A DNA stretch of 64,000 nucleotides. It comes from Streptomyces sp. NRRL S-455. Its GTDB lineage: Bacteria > Actinomycetota > Actinomycetes > Streptomycetales > Streptomycetaceae. The stretch lies in NCBI RefSeq assembly GCF_000717875.1, contig NZ_JOCT01000011.1, positions 62,001 to 126,000 on the forward strand. Direction: 5' to 3'. How positions within the stretch are numbered: position 1 is the stretch's first letter; the number at the start of each line of letters is the position of its first letter. A program made the translations under genes and the position numbers. The notes below the pieces were generated by a model. The model searched no databases. It worked only from the letters and a program-made list of their open reading frames with translations, and had not been told where the DNA came from. Below, piece by piece: positions 41,298 to 52,263 of the stretch.

Positions 41298-42118
41298 GCA
41301 TCCAGAGGCAGGCACGAGCCGTCCGCCTCGGCCCCCGCTCGCTCGCCGCCCTGGTCCTCGTCAGCGCCGTGGGCGTCGTCGGCTTCGGCTGGCCGTTCCT
41401 GACCCCGCCCACCTCGCGGCTCAGCGCCCACGCGCAGGACGCACCCTGGCTCTTCGCGGGCTTGCTGGTGCTTCTCGTGGCGGTGGTGGCCGCGGCGATC
41501 TCCGAGTCCGGTCTCGGCCCGAAGGCGGTCGCGATGCTGGGCGTGCTGGCCGCCACGGGGGCCGCCCTGCGGCCGATCGGCGCCGGTACCGCCGGTATCG
41601 AGCCGATGTTCTTCCTGATGGTGCTGAGCGGCAGGGTCCTCGGGCCGGGCTTCGGGTTCGTCCTCGGCTCGGTGACCATGTTCGCGTCCGCGCTGCTCAC
41701 GGGCGGGGTCGGCCCCTGGATGCCGTTCCAGATGCTGGCGATGGGCTGGTTCGCGATGGGCGCGGGTCTGCTGCCCGGCCCGGACCGGCTGCGCGGCCGT
41801 GCGGAACTCGTGATGCTCGCGGTGTACGGCTTTCTCGCCGCCTTCGCCTACGGCACGGTGATGAACCTGGCGGGCTGGCCCTTCATGAGCGCCCTCGCCT
41901 CGAACGTCGCCTTCGATCCGCAGGCGGCGCTCGCCACGAACCTGGCCCGCTTCCTCGCGTACTGCCTGGCCACTTCGATCGGCTGGGACCTGGGCCGGGC
42001 CGTCGTCACGGTCGTGCTGACGCTCGCCCTCGGCCCGGCGGTGCTCCGCGCGCTGCGCCGCGCCACACGCCGGGCGGCCTTCGAGACGCCGGTCACGTTC
42101 GAGACGCCCGCGACGTGA
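41294..42118 (+). CDS. ECF transporter S (substrate-binding) component
   Basis: A 274-residue membrane protein with about seven helices: LAALVLVSAVGVVGFGWPF; LFAGLLVLLVAVVAAAISES; FFLMVLSGRVLGPGFGFVLG; WMPFQMLAMGWFAMGAG. The pattern fits S components of the ECF_trnsprt family. GTG 41294 overlaps the ATPase stop (GTGA). It gives the transporter its specificity; the B12 riboswitch at the operon head argues for cobalamin or a precursor. Confidence 0.85.
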   Translation: MSIQRQARAVRLGPRSLAALVLVSAVGVVGFGWPFLTPPTSRLSAHAQDAPWLFAGLLVLLVAVVAAAISESGLGPKAVAMLGVLAATGAALRPIGAGTAGIEPMFFLMVLSGRVLGPGFGFVLGSVTMFASALLTGGVGPWMPFQMLAMGWFAMGAGLLPGPDRLRGRAELVMLAVYGFLAAFAYGTVMNLAGWPFMSALASNVAFDPQAALATNLARFLAYCLATSIGWDLGRAVVTVVLTLALGPAVLRALRRATRRAAFETPVTFETPAT

Positions 42119-42266
42119 AGCCGCCCACATGACCCACGTCACGTACGAAGCGAGGCCGTAGACACAAGACCCAGGTCACATGGGCGGACCCGCCTCCGAC
42201 CTGCGGCCGAGCCTAGTAAGAGCGGCCTTTGCGGGCGCGGCTCGAGCCCTGTTTGTCTGGACGGCC

Positions 42267-42301
42267 AGGCGACGGCCCCTCGATCCCCGGGGCCGTCGCC
42301 T
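42267..42301. terminator. Bidirectional terminator
   Basis: AGGCGACGGCCCC (42267-42279) and GGGGCCGTCGCCT (42289-42301) form a perfect 13-bp stem with a nine-base loop between the convergent transporter and P450 genes. Confidence 0.8.
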
Positions 42302-42322
42302 GAGCCATGCCCGCCCGGTACG

Positions 42323-43558
42323 TCAGCCCGTCCGCACCCGGAGTTCCTTCACGCCGTTGATCCACGCCGAACGCAACCGCCGTGGGTCCTCGACCATCGT
42401 CAGCCCCGGCATGGCGTCGGCGATGGCGTTGAAGATGAGGTCGATCTCCAGGACGGCGAGGGACTTGCCCAGGCAGTAGTGCGGGCCGCCCCCTCCGAAA
42501 CCCAGATGCGGGTTGGGATCGCGGGTGATGTCGAAGGTGTCCGGCTCGTCGAAGACCTCCGGGTCGTGGTTGGCGGAGGCGTAGAACAACCCCACCCGGT
42601 CGCCCTTGCGGATCCGCTTGCCGCCGAGCTCGGTGTCCTGGGTGGCGGTGCGCTGGAAGGCGGCGACCGGGGTGGCCCAGCGGACGATCTCCTCGGCAGC
42701 CGTCGCCGGGCGTTCCCTCTTGTACAGCTCCCACTGCCCGGGGTGGGTGAGGAAGGCGTGCATGCCGTGGGTGATGGCGTTGCGGGTGGTCTCGTTGCCC
42801 GCGACGGCCAGCATCAGCACGAAGAAGCCGAACTCGTCGGAGCTGAGGTTGCCCTCGTCCTCCGCCGCCACGAGCCGCGTGACGATGTCGTGGGCCGGGC
42901 ACTGCTTGCGGTCGGCCGCCATGTTCATCGCGTAGGCGATGATCTCGGTGGCCGACTCGGCGCCGACCTCCTCGGTGATGGCGTACTCGGGATCGTCGTA
43001 CGCGATCATCTTGTTGGACCACTCGAAGATCTTGTCCCGGTCCTCCTGCGGGACGCCGATCAGCTCGGCGATCGCCTGGAGCGGCAGCTCACAGGCGACC
43101 TGGGTGACGAAGTCGAACGGACCGGTGTGCGCCCGGGCGCTCTCGACGATGGCGTGGGCCCGCGCCCGCAGCCGCTCCTCCAACGCCCGGATCGCCCGGG
43201 GCGTGAACCCGCGCTGCACGATCTGCCGCACCCGCGTGTGCTCCGGCGGGTCCATGTTGAGCAGGATGAATCGCTGGGCGTCGATGGAGTCGCGCTCGAT
43301 GTGCTCGTTGAAGCGGATGATCGCCGTGTTGAGGTACGACGAGAACAACTCCGGGTGCGTGGAGACGTATTTGACGTCGGAGTGCCGGGTGACCGCCCAG
43401 TACCCCTCGTCCTGGAAACCGGCGAGACCGGCCGGCTGCGGCACCCAGCAGACCGGCTCCACCCGGCGCAGCTCGGCGAACTCCGGCAGGGGCACGCGGC
43501 GGTGCAGCAGATCCGGGTCGGTGAAGTCGAACCCGTCGGGCAGCGCGGGACAGGGCAT
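42323..43558 (-). CDS. cyp125: Cytochrome P450, CYP125-like steroid C26-monooxygenase
   Basis: A 411-residue P450. The I-helix has LAVAGNETTRNAITHGMHAF, the ExxR motif is EEIVRWATPV, and the heme loop FGGGGPHYCLGKSLA carries the axial Cys. The N-terminal CPALPDGFDFTDPDLLHRRV and the central LLNMDPPEHTRVRQIVQRGF match CYP125, which oxidises the terminal carbon of the cholesterol side chain. ATG 43558 has GGGAGCC six bases upstream; longer starts are less likely. It is divergent from the steroid thiolase across a KstR-like box. Confidence 0.9.
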   Translation of the reverse strand: MPCPALPDGFDFTDPDLLHRRVPLPEFAELRRVEPVCWVPQPAGLAGFQDEGYWAVTRHSDVKYVSTHPELFSSYLNTAIIRFNEHIERDSIDAQRFILLNMDPPEHTRVRQIVQRGFTPRAIRALEERLRARAHAIVESARAHTGPFDFVTQVACELPLQAIAELIGVPQEDRDKIFEWSNKMIAYDDPEYAITEEVGAESATEIIAYAMNMAADRKQCPAHDIVTRLVAAEDEGNLSSDEFGFFVLMLAVAGNETTRNAITHGMHAFLTHPGQWELYKRERPATAAEEIVRWATPVAAFQRTATQDTELGGKRIRKGDRVGLFYASANHDPEVFDEPDTFDITRDPNPHLGFGGGGPHYCLGKSLAVLEIDLIFNAIADAMPGLTMVEDPRRLRSAWINGVKELRVRTG

Positions 43559-43723
43559 GGGCGGCTCCCACCACTCGTACCGACTCTGAGTCTGACGGCC
43601 CATCAGCTGTGCGGAGTTGCGGTGACGGTAGTAACGGGTTCTACAAGTAGCAAGGGGCATGAAGCCCCCAATTGCCCGCACGACCCTTGCGGTCGACAAG
43701 CAGCCCTCAGCACACTGCTGACA

Positions 43724-45094
<1,371 letters not shown>

Positions 45095-45114
<20 letters not shown>

Positions 45115-45922
45115 AGCGTTCCTCCATCACGCGCCGGATGAGCTTCGCCGAGTCCCTGAGGGAGAGCGCGGCAGCCCGGAGATGATCGTAACGGAGCGAA
45201 CAGTCCTTGACGGTGTCCGGATTGGCTGTCGGATGCCCGCTGCCATAGCTCTCCGTGTAGACGATGGTCGGATCGCTCGCAAAGTGGTAGAGGTCGAATG
45301 AGCCTGTCAGCCCCGCGTGGGCCCCAGCCGACAGCGGCAGCACCTGCACGTTGATCCGAGGGTTACCCTCGAAAGACAACAGGTGGGCGAGTTGCCCCCG
45401 CATGACCCCCGCGTCGCCGATCTCCAGGTGCAGTGCGGCCTCACTCAGGACCGCCCAGAAAACCGGCGGCTCCGCCTTGTCGAATACGCGCTGGCGCGCG
45501 AGACGTACCGCCGTACGGTCTTCAAGGTCGGTCTTGTCCAACGCGCCGAGCACAGCCCTCGCGTATCCCTGGGTCTGCAGCAGACCGAGGACCATATGCG
45601 TCTGGAAGGAGCAGATCTCCGTGGCCCGCGTCTCCAGTTCGGCCACCTGCTGGAACCAGGCCGGGAGCCGACTCCGCAGCACGAGATCGACCAGCCGGGA
45701 GAACATCCCGTCCGTGCCCAGCGCCGCATCCGCGCGTTCGCTGAACTCTGGCGTCGGCACCTTCCGGGCTGTCTCGATCTGCCCGACCAGCGAGCCCGTG
45801 TAGTTGAGGACTCCCCCGAGCTGCTTCAGGGTCAGTCCCGCCGCCTCCCTGTGCCTCCGTAGCTCGAAGCCGTAGTAGTCGAGCGGGGAAGCACCCGGGT
45901 CAAGGGCGTTGATGTTGGTCAC
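45095..45922 (-). CDS. XRE-family regulator with DUF5753 domain
   Basis: A 275-residue regulator. HTH: YYGFELRRHREAAGLTLKQL and NYTGSLVGQIETARKVPTPE near residues 15-55. DUF5753: WFQQVAELETRATEICSFQT, VLGLLQTQGYARAVLGALDK and PRINVQVLPLSAGAH. It overlaps DUF397 downstream and is divergent from an anti-sigma-type ATPase gene, a three-part arrangement conserved in Streptomyces. Confidence 0.92.
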
Positions 45923-46013
45923 GCGGAGCCCCTCTCATGCAACTCCGTCCACCACGGGACGGGTTGTATTCGTTCTGTAGCCGAGAGTAGTGACCGCACG
46001 TCAGGCTCGTCCC

Positions 46014-46490
46014 GTGAACGACTACATTCCCGCCCAGTACTCGATGCGCCTCACCGTCGGCTCGCACGCCCCCCGGCACATCCGCCGTATCGCCCGCTCG
46101 TTCCTGCGCGAGTGGGGCATGCCCGAGCTGTCCGACGTCGTGGAGCTGGGCGTGACCGAACTGCTCGCGAACGTCGTACGGCACGTCCCGGACCGGCGTT
46201 GCGCGCTGCTGTTGCTGCGACAGCCGGCCGGGGTGCGGGTGGAGGTGTCGGACGGCAGCGATCGACTGCCCTGCACGCCGGCCTCACTGGACGAGGAGTC
46301 CGAGAACGGGCGTGGGCTCCTCCTGCTCGACGCGATGGTCGACAAGTGGGGCGTGTCCCCGTGGCCGGAGGGCGGAAAGACGGTGTGGTTCGAGTGCGTT
46401 CACGCGGGAAGCCACCCTGCCGGTCAGGCGGCTCGTTCCCACCGCTCGGGAGAGACGTCGTCCTCGTCGGGTCGCTGGGCGGCCTTCTGA
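46014..46490 (+). CDS. Anti-sigma-factor-like ATP-binding protein (HATPase_c)
   Basis: A 158-residue GHKL ATPase of the RsbW/SpoIIAB type. The N box is in ELGVTELLANVVRHVPD and the G boxes in VRVEVSDGSDRLPCTPASLD and ENGRGLLLLDAMVDKWGVSP. GTG 46014 starts at the conserved region; GTG 45990 is an in-frame alternative. Partner of the divergent XRE/DUF397 genes. The last 67 bases overlap the 3' end of the next gene on the opposite strand. Confidence 0.9.
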   Translation: MNDYIPAQYSMRLTVGSHAPRHIRRIARSFLREWGMPELSDVVELGVTELLANVVRHVPDRRCALLLLRQPAGVRVEVSDGSDRLPCTPASLDEESENGRGLLLLDAMVDKWGVSPWPEGGKTVWFECVHAGSHPAGQAARSHRSGETSSSSGRWAAF

Positions 46491-46684
46491 CGGGCACGCA
46501 GGACCGCCCAGGCCAGGACGGACAGGCCGGTGAGGTACCAGGGCAGGAGCCAGAGCGAGCGCCACCAGGCCGTCTGCGGGTCGAGGACCAGGTCGGCGGC
46601 GGCGGTGACCATACCGGTGGCGAGGCTCCAGCACAGGAGCCGGCCGGCGCGCTGTACGGGCAGGGCTCTGCCAGGTTCACTCAT
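46424..46684 (-). CDS. Small membrane protein
   Basis: An 86-residue protein with two hydrophobic segments (LLCWSLATGMVTAAADLVLD; SLWLLPWYLTGLSVLAWAVL) and a charged tail with ERWERAA at the end. ATG 46684 has GAAGGAC upstream. Function unknown. It overlaps the ATP-binding protein gene tail to tail. Confidence 0.65.
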   Translation of the reverse strand: MSEPGRALPVQRAGRLLCWSLATGMVTAAADLVLDPQTAWWRSLWLLPWYLTGLSVLAWAVLRARQKAAQRPDEDDVSPERWERAA

Positions 46685-47445
46685 CGCGTGGAAGTCCTTC
46701 ACAAGGCGTGGGCAGCGGCGGAACGTGCAGGACGCGGTAAGTGTGCATGGAGTGAAGCGTTGCCCATAGCAGTCTCGTGAAGCACTCGCCACCTCTCAGA
46801 CAACTTGCTCCTGGCAGTTCTGGACTCCAGCACTGGTAAGCGCTCTCCATCCCGATCTCGACAGGTCTGAACCTGACCGAAAAGCGACCACTCGATGCAC
46901 CGGATACCCCAGTTGAGCCCACGTCAGAGCATTTCGGTCAGTGTGACCATGGAGATCAGTAACGGAATGGACAATTCCCCCCTACGACTGCTCGGTATTG
47001 GGTCACGGTGCCCACATTCGTCCACTCGAAGCGGCGGGACCGATTCCGGCCCGCATGGGACGGATGCTGCAGGGCACGATCCGTCAGTTCGTTTGCTTCT
47101 TGCGACAGCTACTCAGCCACAAGTGGCGTGCTACCACACGCCCTCCCATACTGGATGTGCAGTCACGAGGGCAGACCGCTCCATGAAAACCGCCGGTGCC
47201 GCCTCCCGGCGGCGGAGATCGAAGTGCTGGGTCCGGTTCAGGGGCCCGCCCGGGCCGACCCGCCGTCACCGACAGCACACCGTGACATCACCGCGTCAGT
47301 GCGTGACAGCACGACGGACGCCGGACGCCGGTGAGAGACCGGCAGGGCATCGGCCGGGGAACTCGTCGCGTGGTGCATCCGAGAGTCCGCCCATCCGGAA
47401 GCCGGGCCCCACATGTGACGGGGTTCCCCCACGAAGGGAGTTCCG
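46685..47445. other. 760-bp gap without a supported gene
   Basis: Codon use in all frames is poor, GC is lower than average in the centre, and no frame resembles a known family. A short stretch near 47215 could be read EIEVLGPVQ, like the N-terminus of SARP regulators, but the frame stops soon after. It probably contains the promoter of the DUF4397 gene, whose ribosome site (AAGGGAG) is near 47435. Confidence 0.5.
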
Positions 47446-48135
47446 ATGATGAACTCGCGCGGCAGGAAGATCGCCACCGCCATCGCCAGTGCATGCGTAT
47501 TGCCCCTCGCCATGGCCGTCCCCGCCGCCGCGGAGGGTAAGGCTCAGGAAGCCGCCAAGGTGTCCGTCTTCCACGGTGTTCCGGGCCTCACCGTCGACGT
47601 GTACGCCAACGGGAACCAGCTGGTTCCCGACTTCAAGCCCGGCAGCGTGACCGAGCCGCAGTCCCTGGACCCGGGCACCTACAACATCGAGGTCTTCCCC
47701 GACGGCGAGGGCCCCGACGGCGATCCCGCCATCCAGAAGAGCGTCGAGGTCCCGGCCGGGGCGAACGCCACGATCGCGGCCCACCTCAACACGCAGGGCG
47801 ACCCCACGCTCACCGCGTTCGTCAACGACACCTCCAAGGTGCCGGCCGGTCAGTCGCGGCTGACCGTCCGCCACGTGGCCGCGGCACCCGCCGTGGACGT
47901 TCGCGCGGGCGGCGAGCCGATCATCAAGGGACTGACCAACCCGAACCAGGAGTCGCTCGTCGTGGACGCCGGCACGGTGAACACCGACGTCGTCCTGGCC
48001 GGCACCGAGACCGTGGCCATCGGCCCCGCCGACCTCAACCTCACCGAGGGCACCAGCACCATCGTCTACGCCTGGGGCAGCGCCGAGGACAAGAACCTCG
48101 CGCTGAAGACGCAGACGATCAGCGGCCTGGGCTAG
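47446..48135 (+). CDS. Secreted DUF4397 protein
   Basis: A 229-residue exported protein. A signal peptide (ATAIASACVLPLAMAVPAAA) is followed by two DUF4397 beta-domains: AKVSVFHGVPGLTVDVYANG and RLTVRHVAAAPAVDVRAGGE. No LPxTG motif is present. In many actinobacteria such genes stand next to a class F sortase; here none follows. It ends at a strong terminator. Possibly a cell-surface or matrix protein. Confidence 0.85.
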   Translation: MMNSRGRKIATAIASACVLPLAMAVPAAAEGKAQEAAKVSVFHGVPGLTVDVYANGNQLVPDFKPGSVTEPQSLDPGTYNIEVFPDGEGPDGDPAIQKSVEVPAGANATIAAHLNTQGDPTLTAFVNDTSKVPAGQSRLTVRHVAAAPAVDVRAGGEPIIKGLTNPNQESLVVDAGTVNTDVVLAGTETVAIGPADLNLTEGTSTIVYAWGSAEDKNLALKTQTISGLG

Positions 48136-48220
48136 CTCCGCGCCGAGTGATGCGGACACCGACCGGTGGGAGCGGCGCGACGCCGGCACCGCCGGAGCGA
48201 CCGCACCCGCCCGGACAACG

Positions 48221-48264
48221 GCAGCCCCCCGCGGCGGCCCCCGACGGCCGCCGCGGGGGGCTGC
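48221..48264. terminator. Strong terminator hairpin
   Basis: Perfect 19-bp arms (GCAGCCCCCCGCGGCGGCC and its complement) with a CCCGAC loop, after the DUF4397 gene. Confidence 0.85.
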
Positions 48265-48404
48265 CTGCCCCTGGCACCGCCGCCCGCCGGCCGCTCTTCT
48301 CAAGGCCCGGTACGCCGAGGAAGCCGATCGCCGCTCAACGATGAATGCTCTGTCGTTCACCGTCCCGCTGCGGGTGTGGGCTGATCGTCACCCGGGGCCG
48401 GGGA

Positions 48405-50477
48405 TCACCCTGAGCCTCGACCGGCGTCGCCCCCCGGCCTGACGGAACTCCTGGCCTCGTCGCGCACCGCCGCTGTCACGGCCTGCCGCGCGACCACCGG
48501 CCGCGGCCCCGTCAGCACGTACCCGAGCCCGAGGCCCACCCCGACGACGGCGGCCCCGCCCGCCGCGTCCAGCACCCAGTGGTTGCCGGTCACCACGACC
48601 GCGCAGAGGGTGAACAGCGGATGCAGCAGCCCCAGCACCTTCATCCACCACCAGCGCGCCAGGACGGCGATCACGACGCCGCACCACAGCGCCCAGCCGA
48701 AGTGCAGTGACGGCATGGCCGCGTACTGGTTGGTCAGGGCCGTGAGGGTGCCGTAGTCGGGCTGGGAGAAGTCCTGGACGCCGTGGACGGTGTCGATGTA
48801 GCCGAGCCCCGGCATCAGGCGTGGCGGGGCCAGCGGGTAGAGCCAGAAGCCGACCAGGGCGAGCAGGGTGGCGAAGCCGAGGGCGGAGCGTGCCCAGCGG
48901 TAGTCGGCCGGGCGGCGCCAGTACAGGACGGCGAGGACGGCCAGCGGGACGACGAAGTGCATCGACGTGTAGTACGAGTCGGAGAGGTTCCGCAGCCAGT
49001 CGATCTTGACGACGGCGTGGTTGGCCCAGCGCTCGACGTCGAGGTGCAGGGCGCGTTCCAGGCCCAGGATCTGCTGTCCGTGTTCCTCGGCCTCGGCCCG
49101 GCCGGCCGAGCTGCTGCCGCCGGTGGCGGCGAGCCGGACCTGGGAGTAGGCGGCGTAGGTGACCCGGAGGAGCAGGAGCTCAAGGAGGAGATTGGGGCGG
49201 GTGAGCACCCGGCGCAGGAACGGCAGCAGGGGCACGTGCCGGAACCGGGCCGGGGCGGTCGGCGCGTACTCGGCCGGCAGGGGCGACTGGTAGTACGGCG
49301 AAGTGCGGGAGAGGAACGGCACGGCCGTGGCGGCGGCGACGGCGGCCAGCAGGACGAGGTTGGCGCGCAGCGGGTCCAGCGACGCCATGTCGGGCAGCAG
49401 CATCCTGGCCGGCAGGGTCATGACCAGGATCACGGCGACCGGCCACACGTAGCGGTCGGAGACGCGTTTGCCGGCCCGGCCGACGACCGCGAGCAGCACC
49501 CACAGCAGTTGGTGCTGCCAGGCGATGGGCGAGATGACGATCGCGGCGCAGCCGGTGATCGCGACGGCGAGGAGCAGCTGGCCGTCGTCGAAGCAGCGCA
49601 CGGCGCGGCGCAGGGCCAGGACGGCGACGGCCGCGCCGAGCGTCAGGAAGACCGCGACCTCGAGGGGGCCGTTCAGGCCGAGCCGCAGCAGGGCGCCGTG
49701 CAGGGACTGGTTGCCGAGGTCGTCGGCCCGGCCGCCGAGGCCGGCGCCGGCCAGGTGGTGCACCCAGTAGGTGTGGGAGTCGTGGGGCATCGCGGCCCAG
49801 GCGAGCGCGGTGCAGGCGGCGAAGGTGACGCCGCTGGCGAGGGAGGCGCGTCTGCGGCCGGTGAACCACAGCAGCGGGGTGAAGAGCAGCAGCGTGGGCT
49901 GGAGCGCGGCGGCGACCCCGATGAGCAGGCCGCTGGTGCGCTGGCCGTGGGCGGCGAAGCAGCCCAGAAGGACGAGCAGGACCGGGATGATGCTGGTCTG
50001 GCCGAGCCACAGGGTGTTGCGGACCGGCAGGGACAGCATGAGCAGGCCGATGGCGACGGGAGCGGCCAGCAGGGCGGTACGGCGGCCGACCGGCTGGGGC
50101 AGCGCTCGGGCGGCGACCAGGCCCAGGGCGACGACCAGCAGCAGCGTGCCGAACGTCCAGCCCCAGCCGAGGGCCTGTTCGGCGGCACGGGTGAGGGGTT
50201 TGAGGGCGAGTCCGTTGAAGGGCGTGCCGGTGAAGCGGGTGGAGTCGTAGAGCGAGCCGTTCACGTGCAGTACGCCGTTCGGCCCGACCCAGGTCTCCAG
50301 GTCCGTCAGCCGCTCGCCGCGCGGGCTGCCGAGGACGACGGCCACCTGCCGGGCGGCGAGGGCGGCGACGATCAGCCACAGCCCGAGGCAGGCCACGCGC
50401 AGGCGCGGGTGGGTCCCGCCGACGGCAGTGGCCCCGGAGGTTTCCGTCGGCCGCCCGCTGCGCTCCGCGTTCGCCAC
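48405..50477 (-). CDS. GT87-like / PAP2 fusion membrane protein
   Basis: A 690-residue polytopic protein. The first ~400 residues (HVNGSLYDSTRFTGTPFNGL; LPVRNTLWLGQTSIIPVLLV; ISPIAWQHQLLWVLLAVVGR) match mannosyltransferase-like GT87 membrane proteins. The last ~250 contain a PAP2/inositolphosphotransferase-like domain with NQYAAMPSLHFGWALWCGVV and VTGNHWVLDAAGGAAVVGV, whose Ser-His and His-Asp residues make the phosphatase site. Likely acts on polyprenyl or inositol lipids in the envelope. Confidence 0.85.
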   Translation of the reverse strand: MANAERSGRPTETSGATAVGGTHPRLRVACLGLWLIVAALAARQVAVVLGSPRGERLTDLETWVGPNGVLHVNGSLYDSTRFTGTPFNGLALKPLTRAAEQALGWGWTFGTLLLVVALGLVAARALPQPVGRRTALLAAPVAIGLLMLSLPVRNTLWLGQTSIIPVLLVLLGCFAAHGQRTSGLLIGVAAALQPTLLLFTPLLWFTGRRRASLASGVTFAACTALAWAAMPHDSHTYWVHHLAGAGLGGRADDLGNQSLHGALLRLGLNGPLEVAVFLTLGAAVAVLALRRAVRCFDDGQLLLAVAITGCAAIVISPIAWQHQLLWVLLAVVGRAGKRVSDRYVWPVAVILVMTLPARMLLPDMASLDPLRANLVLLAAVAAATAVPFLSRTSPYYQSPLPAEYAPTAPARFRHVPLLPFLRRVLTRPNLLLELLLLRVTYAAYSQVRLAATGGSSSAGRAEAEEHGQQILGLERALHLDVERWANHAVVKIDWLRNLSDSYYTSMHFVVPLAVLAVLYWRRPADYRWARSALGFATLLALVGFWLYPLAPPRLMPGLGYIDTVHGVQDFSQPDYGTLTALTNQYAAMPSLHFGWALWCGVVIAVLARWWWMKVLGLLHPLFTLCAVVVTGNHWVLDAAGGAAVVGVGLGLGYVLTGPRPVVARQAVTAAVRDEARSSVRPGGDAGRGSG

Positions 50478-50781
50478 GCCCAGTCGGCCTCCGCTTCACC
50501 CATCCAACATGTCCTGGATGAGGGATTTGTCCCGACGACGATAATGCGCGGGGGCCGCGGTCGCCTCTCGTGGAAGCGAGAAGGATCACACCATGATCAC
50601 GAGGGAACCGCTCCCAGGCGGGCATACGTGCCTGCACAGCCGGTGTTTAGATGCATCCTGCAACGAAAGGCGTACCGCCCGTAAGCGGCCTTTATCCGCC
50701 TATCGTCACCTTTCGGCCCGTACGACAGCGCCGCCGCGCGGACCGCGTCCCTGTCCCCGTTGAAAGGTAGGCGAGCGAGTT
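50478..50781. other. Divergent intergenic region
   Basis: This 304-bp gap separates the GT87/PAP2 gene from a transporter. It includes moderately AT-rich parts (about 50560-50710) that may hold promoters for both. GAAAGG occurs 18 bases before the transporter's TTG start. No RNA element recognised. Confidence 0.35.
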
Positions 50782-52158
50782 TTGTCGACTGCCTCAGTCG
50801 TCGCTCCCGCGTCCGTCGAGAAGGCCCGCGCCGCGAACACGGCCCCGGACACCACCGTCACCGACCCCGCGCTCGTCAAGCGCGCCGTGAAGGCGGCGGC
50901 GCTGGGCAACGCGATGGAATGGTTCGACTTCGGTGTCTACAGCTATATCGCGGTCACGCTGGGCAAGGTCTTCTTCCCCTCGGGCAACCCCACCGCGCAG
51001 CTGCTCTCCACGTTCGGCGCCTTCGCCGCGGCCTTCCTGGTCCGTCCCCTCGGCGGCATGGTCTTCGGCCCGCTCGGCGACCGTGCCGGCCGCCAGAAGG
51101 TCCTCGCCCTCACCATGATCATGATGGCCGCGGGCACCTTCGCGATCGGCCTGATCCCGTCCTACGCGACGATCGGCGTAGGCGCGCCCATCCTGCTCCT
51201 CGCGGCTCGCCTGGTGCAGGGCTTCTCCACCGGCGGCGAGTACGCCGGTGCCTCCACGTTCATCGCCGAGTACGCCCCCGACAAGCGGCGCGGCTTCCTC
51301 GGCAGCTGGCTGGAGTTCGGTACCCTCGCCGGCTACATCGGCGGCGCGGGCCTGGTCACGCTGATGACCGCCCTGCTCTCCGCCGACGACCTGACCTCCT
51401 GGGGCTGGCGCATCCCGTTCCTGATCGCGGGCCCGATGGGCATCATCGGCCTCTACCTGCGGCTGCGTCTGGAGGAGACCCCGGCGTTCGCGGCCGAGGC
51501 CGAGAAGGCCGAGAACAACCGCCCGAAGACGCCGCTGCGCGAGATGCTCACCGGCCAGTGGCGTGCGCTGCTGCTCTGCGTCGGCCTGGTGCTGGTCTTC
51601 AACGTCACCGACTACATGCTGCTGTCGTACATGCCGAGCTATCTGACCGGTCAGCTGCACTACGACGAGACGCACGGCCTGCTCGTCGTCCTCGGCGTGA
51701 TGGCCGTGATGATGATCGCCCAGCCGTTCGTCGGCGCGCTGACCGACCGCGTCGGCCGCCGCCCGGTGATCGCCACCGGCTGCGCGGGCTTCCTGCTGCT
51801 GTCGGTCCCGGCCCTGCTGCTGATCCGCGAGGGCAGCCTGCTCGCGGTCGCGCTCGGCATGGGCGCCCTCGGCCTGCTGCTGGTCTGCTTCACGGCGGCG
51901 ATGCCCTCGGCACTGCCCGCGCTGTTCCCGACGAAGGTCCGCTACGGCTCGCTCTCCATCGGCTTCAACGTCTCCGTGTCCCTGTTCGGCGGTACGACGC
52001 CGCTGGTGGTCACGGCCCTGATCGGTGCGACCGGGGACATGATGATGCCCGCGTACTACATGATGGCCGCGGCCGTGATCGGCGGTTTCGCGGTGTGGCG
52101 CATGGCGGAGTCGGCGGGGCGCCCGCTGCCGGGCTCGGCACCCTCCGTCGAGCGCTGA
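50782..52158 (+). CDS. MHS-family MFS symporter (ProP-like)
   Basis: A 458-residue 12-helix transporter of the metabolite:H+ symporter family. ALGNAMEWFDFGVYSYIAVT at the first helix, LVRPLGGMVFGPLGDRAGRQ as the loop motif, and GFSTGGEYAGASTFIAEYAP in helix 5 are diagnostic of ProP and relatives. The likely cargo is proline, betaine or another small acid. TTG 50782 is the first possible start. Stand-alone. Confidence 0.9.
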   Translation: MSTASVVAPASVEKARAANTAPDTTVTDPALVKRAVKAAALGNAMEWFDFGVYSYIAVTLGKVFFPSGNPTAQLLSTFGAFAAAFLVRPLGGMVFGPLGDRAGRQKVLALTMIMMAAGTFAIGLIPSYATIGVGAPILLLAARLVQGFSTGGEYAGASTFIAEYAPDKRRGFLGSWLEFGTLAGYIGGAGLVTLMTALLSADDLTSWGWRIPFLIAGPMGIIGLYLRLRLEETPAFAAEAEKAENNRPKTPLREMLTGQWRALLLCVGLVLVFNVTDYMLLSYMPSYLTGQLHYDETHGLLVVLGVMAVMMIAQPFVGALTDRVGRRPVIATGCAGFLLLSVPALLLIREGSLLAVALGMGALGLLLVCFTAAMPSALPALFPTKVRYGSLSIGFNVSVSLFGGTTPLVVTALIGATGDMMMPAYYMMAAAVIGGFAVWRMAESAGRPLPGSAPSVER

Positions 52159-52263
52159 GGACACGCCGGGTGAAAAGCCACTGACAGCGCGCGTGTGCAC
52201 CAACTATCTTCGTCAGCGCCACTAGTTAGGGAAGCTAACTATGCGTACGAAAGGTTCAGGTGC

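Noticed and set aside
47195..47340. Possible SARP-type regulator start (EIEVLGPVQ)
   Set aside because: Only nine residues fit; the frame has no start and ends quickly. Chance match in a non-coding gap.
46895..47449. 184-codon plus-strand frame
   Set aside because: Arg/Pro/Ser/Thr-rich composition with mixed codon positions and no start signal; looks non-coding.
48270..48345. Possible class F sortase remnant after the DUF4397 gene
   Set aside because: A sortase is expected here by context, but the short frame has no sortase motif; not enough to call.
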